A stretch of DNA of 64,000 nt from Streptomyces sp. NBC_01571 (GCF_026339875.1 NZ_JAPEPZ010000001.1:5208001-5272000); one strand, 5' to 3'. Numbered from the stretch's first letter, positions 7,634 through 16,693 are shown. A program made the numbers and translations. The notes: generated by a model not told the origin, from the letters alone.

Positions 7634-8674
7634 GTGCCGGCCAGTACTGCGCCTCAAGCACCGCCCCAGGAACCGACGGCACCTCTGGAGCGGACCCCGC
7701 TCCACGAACAGGCACCTCCCCAGGAGCGGGCTCCCCTCCAGGAACAGCCGGCACCTCCCCAGGAGCGGCCCCAGCTCCTGGAACAGGCGGCACCGCCCCA
7801 GGGCCGGACGCCGGAGCAGGAGCGCGCTCCGCAGGAGCATCCGGCGCCGGAGCAGGAGCGGGCGCCCGAGGAGGAGCAGGCCCCGTTCCAGGAGGCCGCC
7901 CCCGAGCGCCGACGCGGCGCCGACACCCGGGCCCTCACCCAGGTGCTCTTCGGCCGGCTCAAGACGCTGGAGCCGGGCACCGCCGAGCACGACCAAGTAC
8001 GCGGGGCGCTCATCGAGGCGAACCTGCCGCTCGTCCGCTACGCCGCCGCCCGCTTCCGCAGCCGCAACGAGCCCATGGAGGACGTGGTCCAGGTCGGCAC
8101 CATCGGGCTCATCAACGCGATCGACCGCTTCGACCCGGAGCGGGGCGTGCAGTTCCCGACCTTCGCGATGCCCACGGTCGTCGGCGAGATCAAGCGGTAC
8201 TTCCGCGACAACGTCCGCACCGTCCACGTACCCCGCCGGCTGCACGAGCTGTGGGTGCAGGTGAACAGCGCCACCGAGGACCTGACGACGGCCTTCGGGC
8301 GTACGCCCACGACCGCCGAGATCGCCGAGCGGCTGCGCATCACCGAGGAGGAGGTGCTGTCCTGCATCGAGGCCGGGCGCTCGTACCACGCGACCTCCCT
8401 GGAGGCCGCCCAGGAGGGCGACGGGCTGCCCGGGCTGCTCGACCGGCTCGGCTACGAGGACCCCGCGCTCGACGGGGTGGAGCACCGCGACCTCGTACGC
8501 CACCTGCTCGTGCAACTGCCCGAACGCGAACAGCGGATCCTTCTGCTGCGCTACTACAGCAATCTGACGCAGTCGCAGATCAGCGCCGAGCTGGGCGTTT
8601 CCCAGATGCACGTGTCAAGGCTCCTCGCCCGCAGCTTCGCACGTCTTCGATCCGCAAACAGGATCGAGGCGTAA
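7634..8674 (+). CDS. sigF: SigB/F-type RNA polymerase sigma factor, probably SigF
   Basis: I prefer GTG 7634, preceded by AGAGGTGGAG (7618-7627), over the ATG at 7613, which has no ribosome site. The first 100 residues are a Pro/Gln/Glu low-complexity tail built of PPQER-like repeats. Region 2 follows with [39 protein letters not shown] and FATFAMP-like [19 protein letters not shown]. Region 3 comes next, and region 4 is [21 protein letters not shown]. It belongs to the SigB/SigF/SigG group acting in stress and sporulation. The identification as sigF rests on its being adjacent to a close paralogue, as in S. coelicolor sigF-sigN. The N-terminal tail is longer than I would expect. Confidence 0.8.
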   Translation: MPASTAPQAPPQEPTAPLERTPLHEQAPPQERAPLQEQPAPPQERPQLLEQAAPPQGRTPEQERAPQEHPAPEQERAPEEEQAPFQEAAPERRRGADTRALTQVLFGRLKTLEPGTAEHDQVRGALIEANLPLVRYAAARFRSRNEPMEDVVQVGTIGLINAIDRFDPERGVQFPTFAMPTVVGEIKRYFRDNVRTVHVPRRLHELWVQVNSATEDLTTAFGRTPTTAEIAERLRITEEEVLSCIEAGRSYHATSLEAAQEGDGLPGLLDRLGYEDPALDGVEHRDLVRHLLVQLPEREQRILLLRYYSNLTQSQISAELGVSQMHVSRLLARSFARLRSANRIEA

Positions 8675-8918
8675 CCGGTAAGAGCGAATCGCTCAGAGAT
8701 TCCTTTTCCGTCCGTTCAGCCGTGAAATGCCGTCAGACCCCCTTTTTCCAGGGCCGATTCACCCTCTCCATGTCGACATGTCACTACAGCGTGTTGCCGA
8801 CATGTGACATTCTGCCGGAAGCGCGTTTGCCGCAGCCTCCCGACCGGTATTCAGGTGGAGGCTGCGTTCCTCCGACGGGAGCGTCCGCCGCGACCGTCCG
8901 CGACCCAAAGGGGGTGGC
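8675..8918. promoter_or_regulatory. Intergenic region upstream of the second sigma factor with repeated CGACATGT
   Basis: The 244-base spacer has a direct repeat CGACATGTCAC (8774-8784) and CGACATGTGAC (8798-8808), 24 bases apart, which may bind a regulator. SigN is reported to be regulated separately from sigF in S. coelicolor. No promoter match was assigned with confidence. Confidence 0.4.
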
Positions 8919-9845
8919 ATGTCCGCAGACCAGGGCAGCTCGAAGGTGCTCACGCTCACGAAGAGCGACTCGGAGCCCGACGCGCTTCACGTTGTCATTG
9001 CCGACGTATCGGCCCTTCCGGCCCCGGATGCCGTCCCGGCCGCTCCGGCCGCTCCGGCCGCCCAGGCCGCTCCGACCTCGGAAGCCATCGACACCCGCAC
9101 CCTGTCCCGCTCCCTGTTCCTGCGGCTCGCCGCACTCGGTGAGGACAGCCCGGAGCGCGGCTACGTCCGGGACACACTCATCGAGCTGAACCTCCCGCTC
9201 GTCCGGTACGCGGCGGCCCGCTTCCGCTCCCGCAACGAGCCGATGGAGGACATCGTCCAGGTCGGCACCATCGGCCTGATCAAGGCGATCGACCGCTTCG
9301 ACTGCGAACGCGGGGTGGAGTTCCCGACGTTCGCGATGCCCACCGTCGTGGGCGAGATCAAGCGCTTCTTCCGCGACACGTCGTGGTCGGTCCGGGTGCC
9401 GCGCCGTCTCCAGGAGCTGCGGCTCGCCCTCACCAAGGCCAGTGACGAGCTCTCCCAGAAGCTCGACCGCTCCCCGACGGTCGCCGAACTCGCCTCCGTG
9501 CTCGGCGTATCCGAGGAGGACGTGGTCGACGGCCTGGCCGTGGGCAACGCGTACACGGCGTCCTCGCTGGACTCGCCGGCCCCCGAGGACGACGGCGGCG
9601 AGGGCTCCCTCGCGGACCGCCTCGGCTACGAGGACACGGCCCTGGAGGGCGTCGAGTACCGCGAGTCGCTGAAGCCGCTGCTCGCCAAGCTCCCGCCCCG
9701 CGAGCGCCGCATCATCATGCTGCGCTTCTTCGCGAACATGACCCAGTCGCAGATCGGCGACGAGGTCGGCATCTCCCAGATGCACGTCTCCCGGCTGCTC
9801 ACCCGGACCCTCGCCCAGCTGCGCGAAGGACTCATCTCCGACTGA
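8919..9845 (+). CDS. sigN: SigB/F-type RNA polymerase sigma factor, probably SigN
   Basis: The 308-residue paralogue of the preceding gene has region 2 nearly identical: [20 protein letters not shown], then [20 protein letters not shown] and [19 protein letters not shown]. It has a short Ala/Pro-rich N-terminus and region 4 [20 protein letters not shown]. The start ATG 8919 is preceded by AAGGGGGTGG. In S. coelicolor SigN directs a development-specific promoter of nepA, and a NepA-like gene lies at 40740 in this window. Membership of the family is certain; the sigN label depends on position next to the sigF-like gene. Confidence 0.82.
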   Translation: MSADQGSSKVLTLTKSDSEPDALHVVIADVSALPAPDAVPAAPAAPAAQAAPTSEAIDTRTLSRSLFLRLAALGEDSPERGYVRDTLIELNLPLVRYAAARFRSRNEPMEDIVQVGTIGLIKAIDRFDCERGVEFPTFAMPTVVGEIKRFFRDTSWSVRVPRRLQELRLALTKASDELSQKLDRSPTVAELASVLGVSEEDVVDGLAVGNAYTASSLDSPAPEDDGGEGSLADRLGYEDTALEGVEYRESLKPLLAKLPPRERRIIMLRFFANMTQSQIGDEVGISQMHVSRLLTRTLAQLREGLISD

Positions 9846-9885
9846 GGAGCCGGCGCGGGAGAACGACCTCCCGAGCCTTCATAAT

Positions 9886-9898
9886 TGACGGTCCGTCA
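9886..9898. promoter_or_regulatory. 13-base palindrome TGACGGTCCGTCA upstream of a lipoprotein gene
   Basis: TGACGG and CCGTCA flank one central base. The palindrome ends 14 bases before the ATG at 9913 and sits where an operator would block transcription. A related half-site (GTCCGTCAGA) occurs at 40514-40523 before the acyl-CoA dehydrogenase operon. Confidence 0.45.
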
Positions 9899-9912
9899 GT
9901 CACACTGGCGCG

Positions 9913-10689
9913 ATGCGTCGAGCGGGTCGAGCGACTTGTCGTCCTGGCCGTCGAGGCGCCCTGGTGGGCGCCTCGACGGCTGTGGTGTGTCTGAGCGCCG
10001 TGCTGGCCGCGTGCGGCAGCGGCGGCGGAGGCGGCGGCCACGTCGCGGCGGGAGTGCCCGGGGGGTCCGGCAGGGCCGTGGCCCCCACCGGCGACGTCTC
10101 CCTGGCCCCACTGGCCGGGGGGAGCGCCTCACACCCCGGGAAGGGCCCCCGCGGCGACGCCGGGGCGGCCGCCGACGGGACGACGCGGCCGGCCGGGAGT
10201 CCGGGGCCGCCGGGACCGTCCTCGGACGTTGCCGGGAAGGGGGCGGGGGCGGGCAGCGGCGCCGGGACCGGCGGACCTCCGGCACCTGCCTCCACGGGCG
10301 GCAACCCGGGTCGGGCGCAGGCGAGTTCAGGCAGTGGGCCGACGACCGCCCCGCCGACGCACCCGGCACCGTCCGCGCCGGCGCCCGCCGCCGTGCAGGT
10401 GGGCGCGCCCGAGCGGGAGGCCACCGGTCAGCGCTGGTGCGAGAAGGTGACCCTCTCCTTCCGCAACACCGGCGGCACCGCGGTGCGTTCGGGCACGGTG
10501 ACCCTCGGGACGCACATCATCGGGGCGCTCGGGATCGACTGGGCCACGATCGGGTCGACGCGGGACCTGCCCGCGCCGATCGCCCCGGGAGCGGGCACCA
10601 GGAAGTCCTGGACGGTGTGCGTCGACGCCTGGCGCGTGCCGTTGGGCATGCACATCGAGACACGGGACGTGTCCGTCCAGTGGAAGTGA
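9913..10689 (+). CDS. Putative secreted lipoprotein, conserved C-terminal domain
   Basis: The 258-residue product has a basic N-terminus, a hydrophobic segment and the lipobox LAAC at about residues 31-34 followed by a glycine run. This predicts a lipoprotein anchored outside the membrane. Residues 45-160 are Gly/Pro/Ala-rich and disordered. The last 95 residues form the folded part: WCEKVTLSFRNTGGTAVRSG, IGALGIDWATIG and SWTVCVDAWRVPLGMHIETR, with two cysteines that may pair. I do not recognise a family with a known job. No clear ribosome site precedes ATG 9913. Confidence 0.65.
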   Translation: MRRAGRATCRPGRRGALVGASTAVVCLSAVLAACGSGGGGGGHVAAGVPGGSGRAVAPTGDVSLAPLAGGSASHPGKGPRGDAGAAADGTTRPAGSPGPPGPSSDVAGKGAGAGSGAGTGGPPAPASTGGNPGRAQASSGSGPTTAPPTHPAPSAPAPAAVQVGAPEREATGQRWCEKVTLSFRNTGGTAVRSGTVTLGTHIIGALGIDWATIGSTRDLPAPIAPGAGTRKSWTVCVDAWRVPLGMHIETRDVSVQWK

Positions 10690-10713
10690 CCCGCCGCTAC
10701 CGGCGGGGCGTCC

Positions 10714-10914
10714 TCACGACAGGGCGAGCCATGCCACGGCGGCGACGACCGCCACGGCGACGACGATGCCGATGATGAGGCCGATGCGGGGACCCGCCGG
10801 GGCGGCCACCTGCTGCTGCTGACGGGCCTGGGGGCCCTCGTCGACGAAAGCGCGGAACATCTGGGTGCTACCCGCGGGGTCGTAGTTGCCCTCGGGGCCC
10901 TGGGTGTTTGCCAT
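10714..10914 (-). CDS. Small single-span membrane protein of unknown function
   Basis: I start at ATG 10914, not the longer frame, because the product then begins MANTQGPEGNYDPAGSTQMF, the form I recall in other Streptomyces. The 66 residues end in one C-terminal transmembrane helix (IGLIIGIVVAVAVVAAVAWLAL), as in tail-anchored proteins. It is convergent with the lipoprotein gene. No function is known to me. Confidence 0.6.
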   Translation of the reverse strand: MANTQGPEGNYDPAGSTQMFRAFVDEGPQARQQQQVAAPAGPRIGLIIGIVVAVAVVAAVAWLALS

Positions 10915-11082
10915 GGCCCAGGACCCTAGCGAATAGCCGGAGCCCACCCAAGTGCGGGGGCCCCTCTGGTGCGCGGCCGGGCCTCACAGCCGACTCTCAG
11001 TCCGGCACCGCTCTCACCAGCAGGTTTACATTTGCCAATGCTTGCCTTTGCCATGTTTTTATCCCAGTGGGGACCATTTCGT

Positions 11083-11124
11083 TTGCCTGCAGCAACCAAC
11101 TGCATTTATGGTTGCCCCAAGCAA
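11083..11124. promoter_or_regulatory. Two TTGC-N5-GCAA inverted repeats, likely MarR operator
   Basis: TTGC-CTGCA-GCAA lies at 11083-11095 and TTGC-CCCAA-GCAA at 11112-11124, 29 bases centre to centre, 17 bases before the MarR start. Upstream, TTGCC is repeated at 11032, 11042 and 11048 in an AT-rich stretch unusual for this genome. MarR proteins commonly repress their own operon through such repeats; binding here is inferred. Confidence 0.55.
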
Positions 11125-11140
11125 CGAATATGGAGGGGCG

Positions 11141-11650
11141 ATGGCCGAGCGGGCGCAGTACGAGGAGTTGGCCCGTCAGCTCAGTGCCATCGGCGCCGTG
11201 AAGAGGGAGCTGGCGCGGATCCTGCCGCACGACTGCCCGGCGGGTTCCGCCGCCGTGCTGACGCTGCTGGGCCGCCACGGCGACATGCGGATGAGCAAGC
11301 TCGCCGAGCTGCTCTCCGTGGACATGTCCGTGACCAGCCGCCATGTCGCGCACGTCGCCGACCGGGGCTGGATCGAACGCCTCCCCGACCCGGCCGACAA
11401 GCGCTCGCGCATCCTGCGTCTCACCGACGCCGGGCACGCGCGGCTCGACGAGCTCTCCCGGCGCTCCTCGCAGCTCTTCGCCGACCGGCTCAGCGACTGG
11501 TCCGACCAGGAGGTCGGGCTGCTCAGCCACCTCATGGGCCGGCTGCGCGAGAGCTTCGGCGACTGCCGCACCACCCAGCGGCCCCCCTGTCCGGCCGCTG
11601 CCCAAGCAGCCCACGCAACAGAACCGACCACCACCCGTACACCCGCGTAA
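11141..11650 (+). CDS. MarR family transcriptional regulator
   Basis: The start is ATG 11141 with GGAGGGG at 11132-11138; the frame is open further upstream without support. The 169-residue product has a winged helix-turn-helix: MRMSKLAELLSVDMSVTSRH as helix-turn-helix and DPADKRSRILRLTDAGHA as the wing with the typical D-x-R-x-x motif. The end of the protein is Pro/Thr-rich. It lies 28 bases upstream of the MFS transporter, which it probably represses, releasing when a small molecule binds. Confidence 0.88.
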   Translation: MAERAQYEELARQLSAIGAVKRELARILPHDCPAGSAAVLTLLGRHGDMRMSKLAELLSVDMSVTSRHVAHVADRGWIERLPDPADKRSRILRLTDAGHARLDELSRRSSQLFADRLSDWSDQEVGLLSHLMGRLRESFGDCRTTQRPPCPAAAQAAHATEPTTTRTPA

Positions 11651-11678
11651 GCACACGAAGCACTAGAGAAGGAAGCCC

Positions 11679-14210
11679 ATGGCAACGACCACACCAGCCG
11701 GTGTGCGGGCTCACGCCAAGCACGGAGGTGGGTCCTCCGACGGCGCTCCGATGACACACCGGCAGATCATGGAGGCGCTCTCCGGGCTGCTCCTCGGCAT
11801 GTTCGTCGCGATCCTGTCGTCGACGATCGTCACCAACGCCCTGCCCGAGATCGTCGGCGACCTGGGCGGCGGCCAGTCCGCGTACACCTGGGTCGTCACG
11901 GCCGCGCTGCTCTCCATGACCGCGGCCACGCCCCTGTGGGGCAAGCTCTCCGACCTGTACAGCAAGAAGGCGCTCGTACAGATAGCCCTGGTCATCTACG
12001 TCCTCGGATCCGCCGCCGCGGGTCTGTCGCAGAACGCCGGCATGCTGATCGCCTGCCGCGTGGTCCAGGGCATCGGTGTCGGCGGTCTGTCCGCCCTCGC
12101 CCAGATCGTCATGGCGGCGATGATCTCCCCGCGCGAGCGCGGCCGCTACTCCGGCTACCTCGGCGCGACCTTCGCCGTCGCAACCGTCGGCGGTCCGCTG
12201 CTAGGCGGCGTCATCACCGACACCTCGTGGCTCGGCTGGCGCTGGTGCTTCTACGTCGGTGTGCCGTTCGCGGTCATCGCGCTGATCGTGCTGCAGAAGA
12301 CCCTGCACCTGCCCGTCGTCAAGCGGGAGGTGAAGGTCGACTGGGGCGGCGCGTTCTTCATCTCTGCCGCGGTCTCGCTGCTGCTGGTCTGGGTCACCTT
12401 CGCCGGTGACAAGTACGACTGGATGTCGTGGCAGACCGCCGCGATGGTCGGCGGCGCGATCCTCCTCGGCGCGGTCTTCGTGCTCGTCGAGTCCAAGGTG
12501 AGCGAGCCGATCATCCCGCTGCGGCTGTTCCGCAACCGCACCATCACGCTCTCCTCCCTCGCCTCGCTCTTCGTGGGCGTCGCGATGTTCACCGGCACGG
12601 TCTTCTTCAGCCAGTACTTCCAGCTGGCCCGAGACAAGTCCCCGACGATGTCGGGCGTCATGACCATCCCGATGATCGGCGGCCTGTTCATCGCCTCCAC
12701 GGTCTCCGGCCAGGTCATCACCAAGACCGGCCGCTGGAAGTACTGGCTGGTCAGCGGCGGCGCCCTGATCACCGCGGGCCTCGGCCTGCTGGGCACCATC
12801 CGCTACGACACGACCTACTGGCACGTCGCGATCTTCATGGCGCTGCTGGGCCTCGGCATCGGTATGACGATGCAGAACCTGGTGCTGTCCACGCAGAACC
12901 AGGTGGCGCCGTCCGACCTCGGGTCCGCCAGCTCCACGGTGACGTTCTTCCGCTCCCTCGGCGGCGCGATCGGCGTCTCCGCGCTGGGCGCGATCATGTC
13001 CACCCGGATCACCGACTACGTCAAGGACGGCCTGTCCGGCCTCGACCCCAAGTACGCGGCCGCGGCGGCCTCTTCCGGCACCGGCACCATCCCGGACATG
13101 GACGCCCTGCCCGCCCCGCTGCGCACCCTCCTGGAGAGCGCGTACGGCCACGGCATCGCGGACGTCTTCATGATCGCCTCCGCGCTGGCGCTGCTCGCCT
13201 TCTTCATCATGCTGTTCATCAAGGAGGTCCCGCTGCGGACCTCGGGCGCGCTGGCCCAGGCTGCCCAGGCCGCGCAGGCCGACGCGGGGGTTCCCGCCGT
13301 CGCCGCCGCCGAGGAGGCCCCGGCCCGGTCCGTCCCCGCGACGGGTACCGCGACGAGCACCGTGGCGGACACCGAGTCCGCGCCGGAGGGCACCCAGCGG
13401 CTCGCCGCCGTCGCCACGGCGACGCGGGAGAGCACCCCGGCGCCGTCCGGCGGGATCCCCGTCCGCGGCCACGTCCGCGGCGCCGAGAGCGCGCCGGTGC
13501 CGCAGGCCGCGGTCACGCTGATCTCGCTCGCGGGACGGCAGCTGGGCCGGTCGGTCGCCCAGGCCGACGGCTCCTACGCCGTGGACGCGCCCGGCACGGG
13601 TTCGTACGTCCTGATCGCCTCCGCCGACGGCTTCCAGCCGCAGGCCTCGACGATCGTCGTGAACGGCGAGCCGGTGGCGTACGACATCCTGCTGAGCGGC
13701 ACGAGCGGGCTGAGCGGGCTCGTGCGGGCCGCCGGAGCCGGGACCCCGGTCAAGGACGCCATGGTCATCGTGACCGACGTGCGCGGCGACGTGCTGGCCA
13801 CCGGGACCACCGGTGAGCAGGGCGAGTTCAGTTTCGCCGAGCTGGTGCCCGGACCGGTGACCGTCGCGGTGAACGCGGCGGGCCACCGTCCGCAGGCGCT
13901 GCCCGTCGAGGTCGGTGGCGCCGGGGTCACCCGGGTCGAGGTCGAACTCCGCGCGGGCGCCCAGCTCCAGGGTGTCGTACGGGCACCCGGCGGCCCGCTG
14001 CCGGACGCGCGGGTCACGCTGGTCGACGCGGCCGGCAACGTGATCGGCACGGCGCGCACCGGCACGGACGGCGCGTACGCCTTCACCGACCTGGACGGCG
14101 GCGAGTACACGGTCATCGCGACGGGTTACCCGCCGGTGGCCACCGCGCTGACCGTCGGCGGTCGCGGTGTCGACGACCACGACATCGAACTCGCCCACCC
14201 CGGCGAGTAA
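11679..14210 (+). CDS. DHA2-family MFS efflux protein fused to carboxypeptidase-regulatory-like domains
   Basis: The 843-residue product has about 14 membrane helices in residues 30-515, of the DHA2 (EmrB/QacA) type, with motif A GKLSDLYSKK near residue 86 and motif C VGGPLLGGV. After IKEVPLRTSG the protein continues with an Ala/Thr-rich linker. Three repeats of about 80 residues follow (near 590, 675 and 760), of the form G-x-V-R to DGSYAVDAPGTGSYVLIASA, FSFAELVPGPVTVAVNAAGH and DGAYAFTDLDGGEYTVIATG. These are Ig-like carboxypeptidase-regulatory/CnaB-type domains. DHA2 pumps have both ends in the cytoplasm, so the location of these domains is puzzling. It is probably co-transcribed with the MarR gene. 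Confidence 0.88.
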   Translation: MATTTPAGVRAHAKHGGGSSDGAPMTHRQIMEALSGLLLGMFVAILSSTIVTNALPEIVGDLGGGQSAYTWVVTAALLSMTAATPLWGKLSDLYSKKALVQIALVIYVLGSAAAGLSQNAGMLIACRVVQGIGVGGLSALAQIVMAAMISPRERGRYSGYLGATFAVATVGGPLLGGVITDTSWLGWRWCFYVGVPFAVIALIVLQKTLHLPVVKREVKVDWGGAFFISAAVSLLLVWVTFAGDKYDWMSWQTAAMVGGAILLGAVFVLVESKVSEPIIPLRLFRNRTITLSSLASLFVGVAMFTGTVFFSQYFQLARDKSPTMSGVMTIPMIGGLFIASTVSGQVITKTGRWKYWLVSGGALITAGLGLLGTIRYDTTYWHVAIFMALLGLGIGMTMQNLVLSTQNQVAPSDLGSASSTVTFFRSLGGAIGVSALGAIMSTRITDYVKDGLSGLDPKYAAAAASSGTGTIPDMDALPAPLRTLLESAYGHGIADVFMIASALALLAFFIMLFIKEVPLRTSGALAQAAQAAQADAGVPAVAAAEEAPARSVPATGTATSTVADTESAPEGTQRLAAVATATRESTPAPSGGIPVRGHVRGAESAPVPQAAVTLISLAGRQLGRSVAQADGSYAVDAPGTGSYVLIASADGFQPQASTIVVNGEPVAYDILLSGTSGLSGLVRAAGAGTPVKDAMVIVTDVRGDVLATGTTGEQGEFSFAELVPGPVTVAVNAAGHRPQALPVEVGGAGVTRVEVELRAGAQLQGVVRAPGGPLPDARVTLVDAAGNVIGTARTGTDGAYAFTDLDGGEYTVIATGYPPVATALTVGGRGVDDHDIELAHPGE

Positions 14211-14219
14211 AAGGAATCC

Positions 14220-14270
14220 CCGGCCCGTGGGACGCGCGCTCCGAGCGGAGGCCGTGCTCCCACGGGCCGG
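14220..14270 (+). terminator. Stem-loop after the MFS fusion gene
   Basis: CCGGCCCGTGGGA (14220-14232) and TCCCACGGGCCGG (14258-14270) form a perfect 13-base stem with a 25-base loop, ten bases after the stop at 14210. It ends 30 bases before the start of the next gene, so it may attenuate rather than stop transcription. Confidence 0.65.
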
Positions 14271-14300
14271 TTCATGTGCAAGACAGGCAGGAGAAACGGG

Positions 14301-15122
14301 ATGGGACTGACCGCACGGATTCGTACGCGGGACGGATGGGCCGTGTCGCACGCGGTCGTCACGGTGACCGACATGACCGGGACGCAGGTGCTGCGGGCCG
14401 AGGCGGACGCCGAGGGCGCCGTACGGGACGCGGGTGCGCTGACGCCCGGCGCGTACACCGTGATCGTCACCGCGGTCGGGTACGCGCCCGCCGCCTCCAG
14501 CGCGATCGTCACGGCGGGCGGACGGGCCGAGGTCGGCACCGTGGTCCTCGCCCGGCAGGGCGGCACCGAACTGCCGCCGCCCGGCCCGTGGACCGTCGAC
14601 CCCGCCCACTCCTCGGTCGGCGCCGTCGCCCAGCACCTGGGCATCTCCAGCGTGCACGGCCGGTTCACCGACTTCTCGGGCACCATCGAGATCGCCCCGG
14701 ACGAGGTGGCCAAGTCCCGTGTGGAGGCGGTGATCCAGGCGGCCTCCATCGACACGGGCAACGGGATGCGCGACGGCCACCTGAGGTCCCCCGACTTCCT
14801 GGACGTCGAGACGTACCCGCTGATCACCTACCGTTCCACCGGCCTGACCCCGGCCGGCTCCGACCGCTGGACCGTCCACGGTGAACTCACCCTGCACGGC
14901 GTCGTCCGTCCGGTGGACCTGGACCTCGCCTACCTGGGCACGGGCGCGGACCCGTGGGGCGGCACCCGCGCGGCCTTCCGTGCGACGGCACAGCTCCACC
15001 GTGAGGACTTCGCGATGAACTACAACCAGGTCGTCCAGGCGGGCATCTCAGCGATCGGCACCACGCTGAAGGTCGAGCTGGACGTGCAGGCGGTGCAGGG
15101 CGGCTCGTTGCCCAAGATGTGA
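14301..15122 (+). CDS. YceI family protein with N-terminal carboxypeptidase-regulatory-like domain
   Basis: I start at ATG 14301, preceded by AGGAGAAA (14289-14296), which drops nine upstream residues. Residues 1-85 form one Ig-like domain (VSHAVVTVTDMTGTQVLRAE, TPGAYTVIVTAVGYAP) of the same type as the three at the end of the upstream MFS protein. Residues 95-270 are YceI: WTVDPAHSSVGAVAQHLGIS, GRFTDFSGTIE, GNGMRDGHLRSPDFLDVETY and HGVVRPVDLDL. YceI proteins are lipocalin-like and bind polyprenoid or isoprenoid lipids. There is no signal peptide, so it appears cytoplasmic, unlike E. coli YceI. Confidence 0.85.
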   Translation: MGLTARIRTRDGWAVSHAVVTVTDMTGTQVLRAEADAEGAVRDAGALTPGAYTVIVTAVGYAPAASSAIVTAGGRAEVGTVVLARQGGTELPPPGPWTVDPAHSSVGAVAQHLGISSVHGRFTDFSGTIEIAPDEVAKSRVEAVIQAASIDTGNGMRDGHLRSPDFLDVETYPLITYRSTGLTPAGSDRWTVHGELTLHGVVRPVDLDLAYLGTGADPWGGTRAAFRATAQLHREDFAMNYNQVVQAGISAIGTTLKVELDVQAVQGGSLPKM

Positions 15123-15196
15123 GGTGCCCCGGATGTGAGGTGACACCCCACGCGGCGGCCCGTTCCCGGGCACGGGACAGCCCTTAGGCTGCCCCC

Positions 15197-15667
15197 ATGG
15201 CACCGAACATCGCGACGAACACCTCCGTATCCCGCGACGAACTGCTCGACTTCGTCCGCCCCCGCCACCGCGCCATCCTGCTCACCCGCCGGGCCGACGG
15301 CAGCCCCCAGGGCTCGCCGTTGACCTGCGGGGTCGACGACGCCGGCCGCATCGTCGTCTCGACGTACCCCGAGCGCGCCAAGACCCGGAACGCCAAGCGG
15401 GACGAGCGGGTCAGCCTGATCGTGCTGAGCGACGAGTGGAACGGGCCGTGGGTCCAGATCGACGGCACGGCCGAGGTCATCGACCCGCCGGACTCCGTCG
15501 AACCGCTGGTCGAGTACTACCGGAACATCGCGGGCGAGCACCCGGACTGGGACGAGTACCGCGCGGCGATGCTCAAGCAGGGGAAGTCGATCATCCGGGT
15601 CACGCCCGAGAAGTGGGGCCCGGTCGCGACGGGCGGCTTCCCGGCGCGTCTGGCGTCCCAGGAGTAG
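15197..15667 (+). CDS. PPOX-class F420-dependent oxidoreductase
   Basis: The 156-residue split-barrel protein contains FVRPRHRAILLTRRADGSPQ, IVVSTYPERAKTRNAKRDER and VQIDGTAEVID. This is the pattern of actinobacterial PPOX/FDOR proteins that bind F420 (or FMN) and reduce unknown small molecules. It is short, single-domain and soluble. It stands alone, convergent with the TetR gene, with a strong stem-loop between them. Confidence 0.8.
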   Translation: MAPNIATNTSVSRDELLDFVRPRHRAILLTRRADGSPQGSPLTCGVDDAGRIVVSTYPERAKTRNAKRDERVSLIVLSDEWNGPWVQIDGTAEVIDPPDSVEPLVEYYRNIAGEHPDWDEYRAAMLKQGKSIIRVTPEKWGPVATGGFPARLASQE

Positions 15668-15694
15668 CCGGGGAGCACCCCGAGACCGCCGGTG

Positions 15695-15742
15695 CCGCGG
15701 CGGTCGGCGTCCGCCCCGCCGGGCGGCCGCCGACCGCCGCGG
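15695..15742. terminator. Bidirectional terminator between PPOX and TetR genes
   Basis: CCGCGGCGGTCGGCG (15695-15709) and CGCCGACCGCCGCGG (15728-15742) form a perfect 15-base stem with an 18-base loop between two convergent genes. Confidence 0.75.
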
Positions 15743-15752
15743 GGCGATACGG

Positions 15753-16538
15753 CTAGGCCGTGTCCGCGCCGCGGGCCACCATCGTCTCGATGCCCGCGAT
15801 CAGCGTCTCCAGGGCGAACGCGAAGTCCCGTTCGCGCATCTCCTCGACCGTGTCGCCGCCGCGTGCCTCCATCAGGTCCGCGGCGCTCTCGAAGTTGACC
15901 GAGAACTGCGGCTGTTCACTGATCGTGCTCATGGCCTGGCGGAAGTACTCCTCCTGGCTCATGCCCGCCGAGGCGCAGCGCTGCACGAAGTGGCCCTCGA
16001 TGGTGCCGAAGCCGTACACGAACTGGAAGACCGCCGAGAGCGCGCCCATCTGGCCGTACGGGGGAAGACCCGTGCTGCGGACCACCTTCTGGACGCAGAG
16101 CGAGAAGGCCATGGAGTGCGGGCCGATGTTCAGAAACGTGCCGATGAGCGGTGACACCCAGGGGTGCCGGACCAGCAGGGCGCGGTAGCCGGAGGCCACG
16201 GAGCGCAGCTGGTCGCGCCAGTCCTCGCCCGACTCGGCGTCGGGCAGCACCAGTTCACCGAAGACCGCGTCGAGGGCGAGTTCGAGCAGGTCGTCCTTGG
16301 TGTCCACGTACCAGTACACGGACATCGCGGTGACGTTCAGCTCGGCGGCCAGCCGGCGCATGGAGAACCTCGCCATCCCCTCGGCGTCCAGCAGCCGCAC
16401 CGTGACCTCGGTGATGCGGTCCCGGTCGAGCCCCGACGGCTGGCCGCCGCCGCGTGCCGCACCGCCCCGGGGGGCCTTGCCCTCCAGCCAGACACTGGTC
16501 CGCGCCGGACGCTTGGGCCGGTCGGCTGCCCTCACCAT
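15753..16538 (-). CDS. TetR family transcriptional regulator
   Basis: The 261-residue product has the TetR helix-turn-helix near residues 40-85 (ITEVTVRLLDAEGMARFSMR, ELNVTAMSVYWYVDTKDDLL) after a basic Pro/Gly-rich extension of about 38 residues. The C-terminal domain (FGELVLPD to IAGIETMV) is the large ligand-binding part, of the TetR_C type with a PWVSPLIG segment. The target is not evident: no divergent partner exists, and the neighbours are the GT39 terminator on one side and the convergent PPOX gene on the other. Confidence 0.85.
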   Translation of the reverse strand: MVRAADRPKRPARTSVWLEGKAPRGGAARGGGQPSGLDRDRITEVTVRLLDAEGMARFSMRRLAAELNVTAMSVYWYVDTKDDLLELALDAVFGELVLPDAESGEDWRDQLRSVASGYRALLVRHPWVSPLIGTFLNIGPHSMAFSLCVQKVVRSTGLPPYGQMGALSAVFQFVYGFGTIEGHFVQRCASAGMSQEEYFRQAMSTISEQPQFSVNFESAADLMEARGGDTVEEMRERDFAFALETLIAGIETMVARGADTA

Positions 16539-16693
16539 GGCGTACCTTCCTCGGAACGGGGACTGCGGTCACTCGCGACGGCGGGCCGGAACGCTCCCGT
16601 CCGTCCTTCCCGATGCTAAGCGCGCGCTCCACGGAATCCGCCATCGCGGAGTCTGCCCTCTCCCACGCCGTAGCAACGCCGCGGCCACGGAAC

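Noticed and set aside
9832..10041. Minus-strand frame opposite the lipoprotein signal sequence
   Set aside because: It has only low-complexity Ala/Arg content, and the plus-strand lipobox explains the region.
12201..14999. A 932-codon minus-strand open frame opposite the MFS and YceI genes
   Set aside because: It is the antisense shadow of strongly supported genes, without domains or ribosome site.
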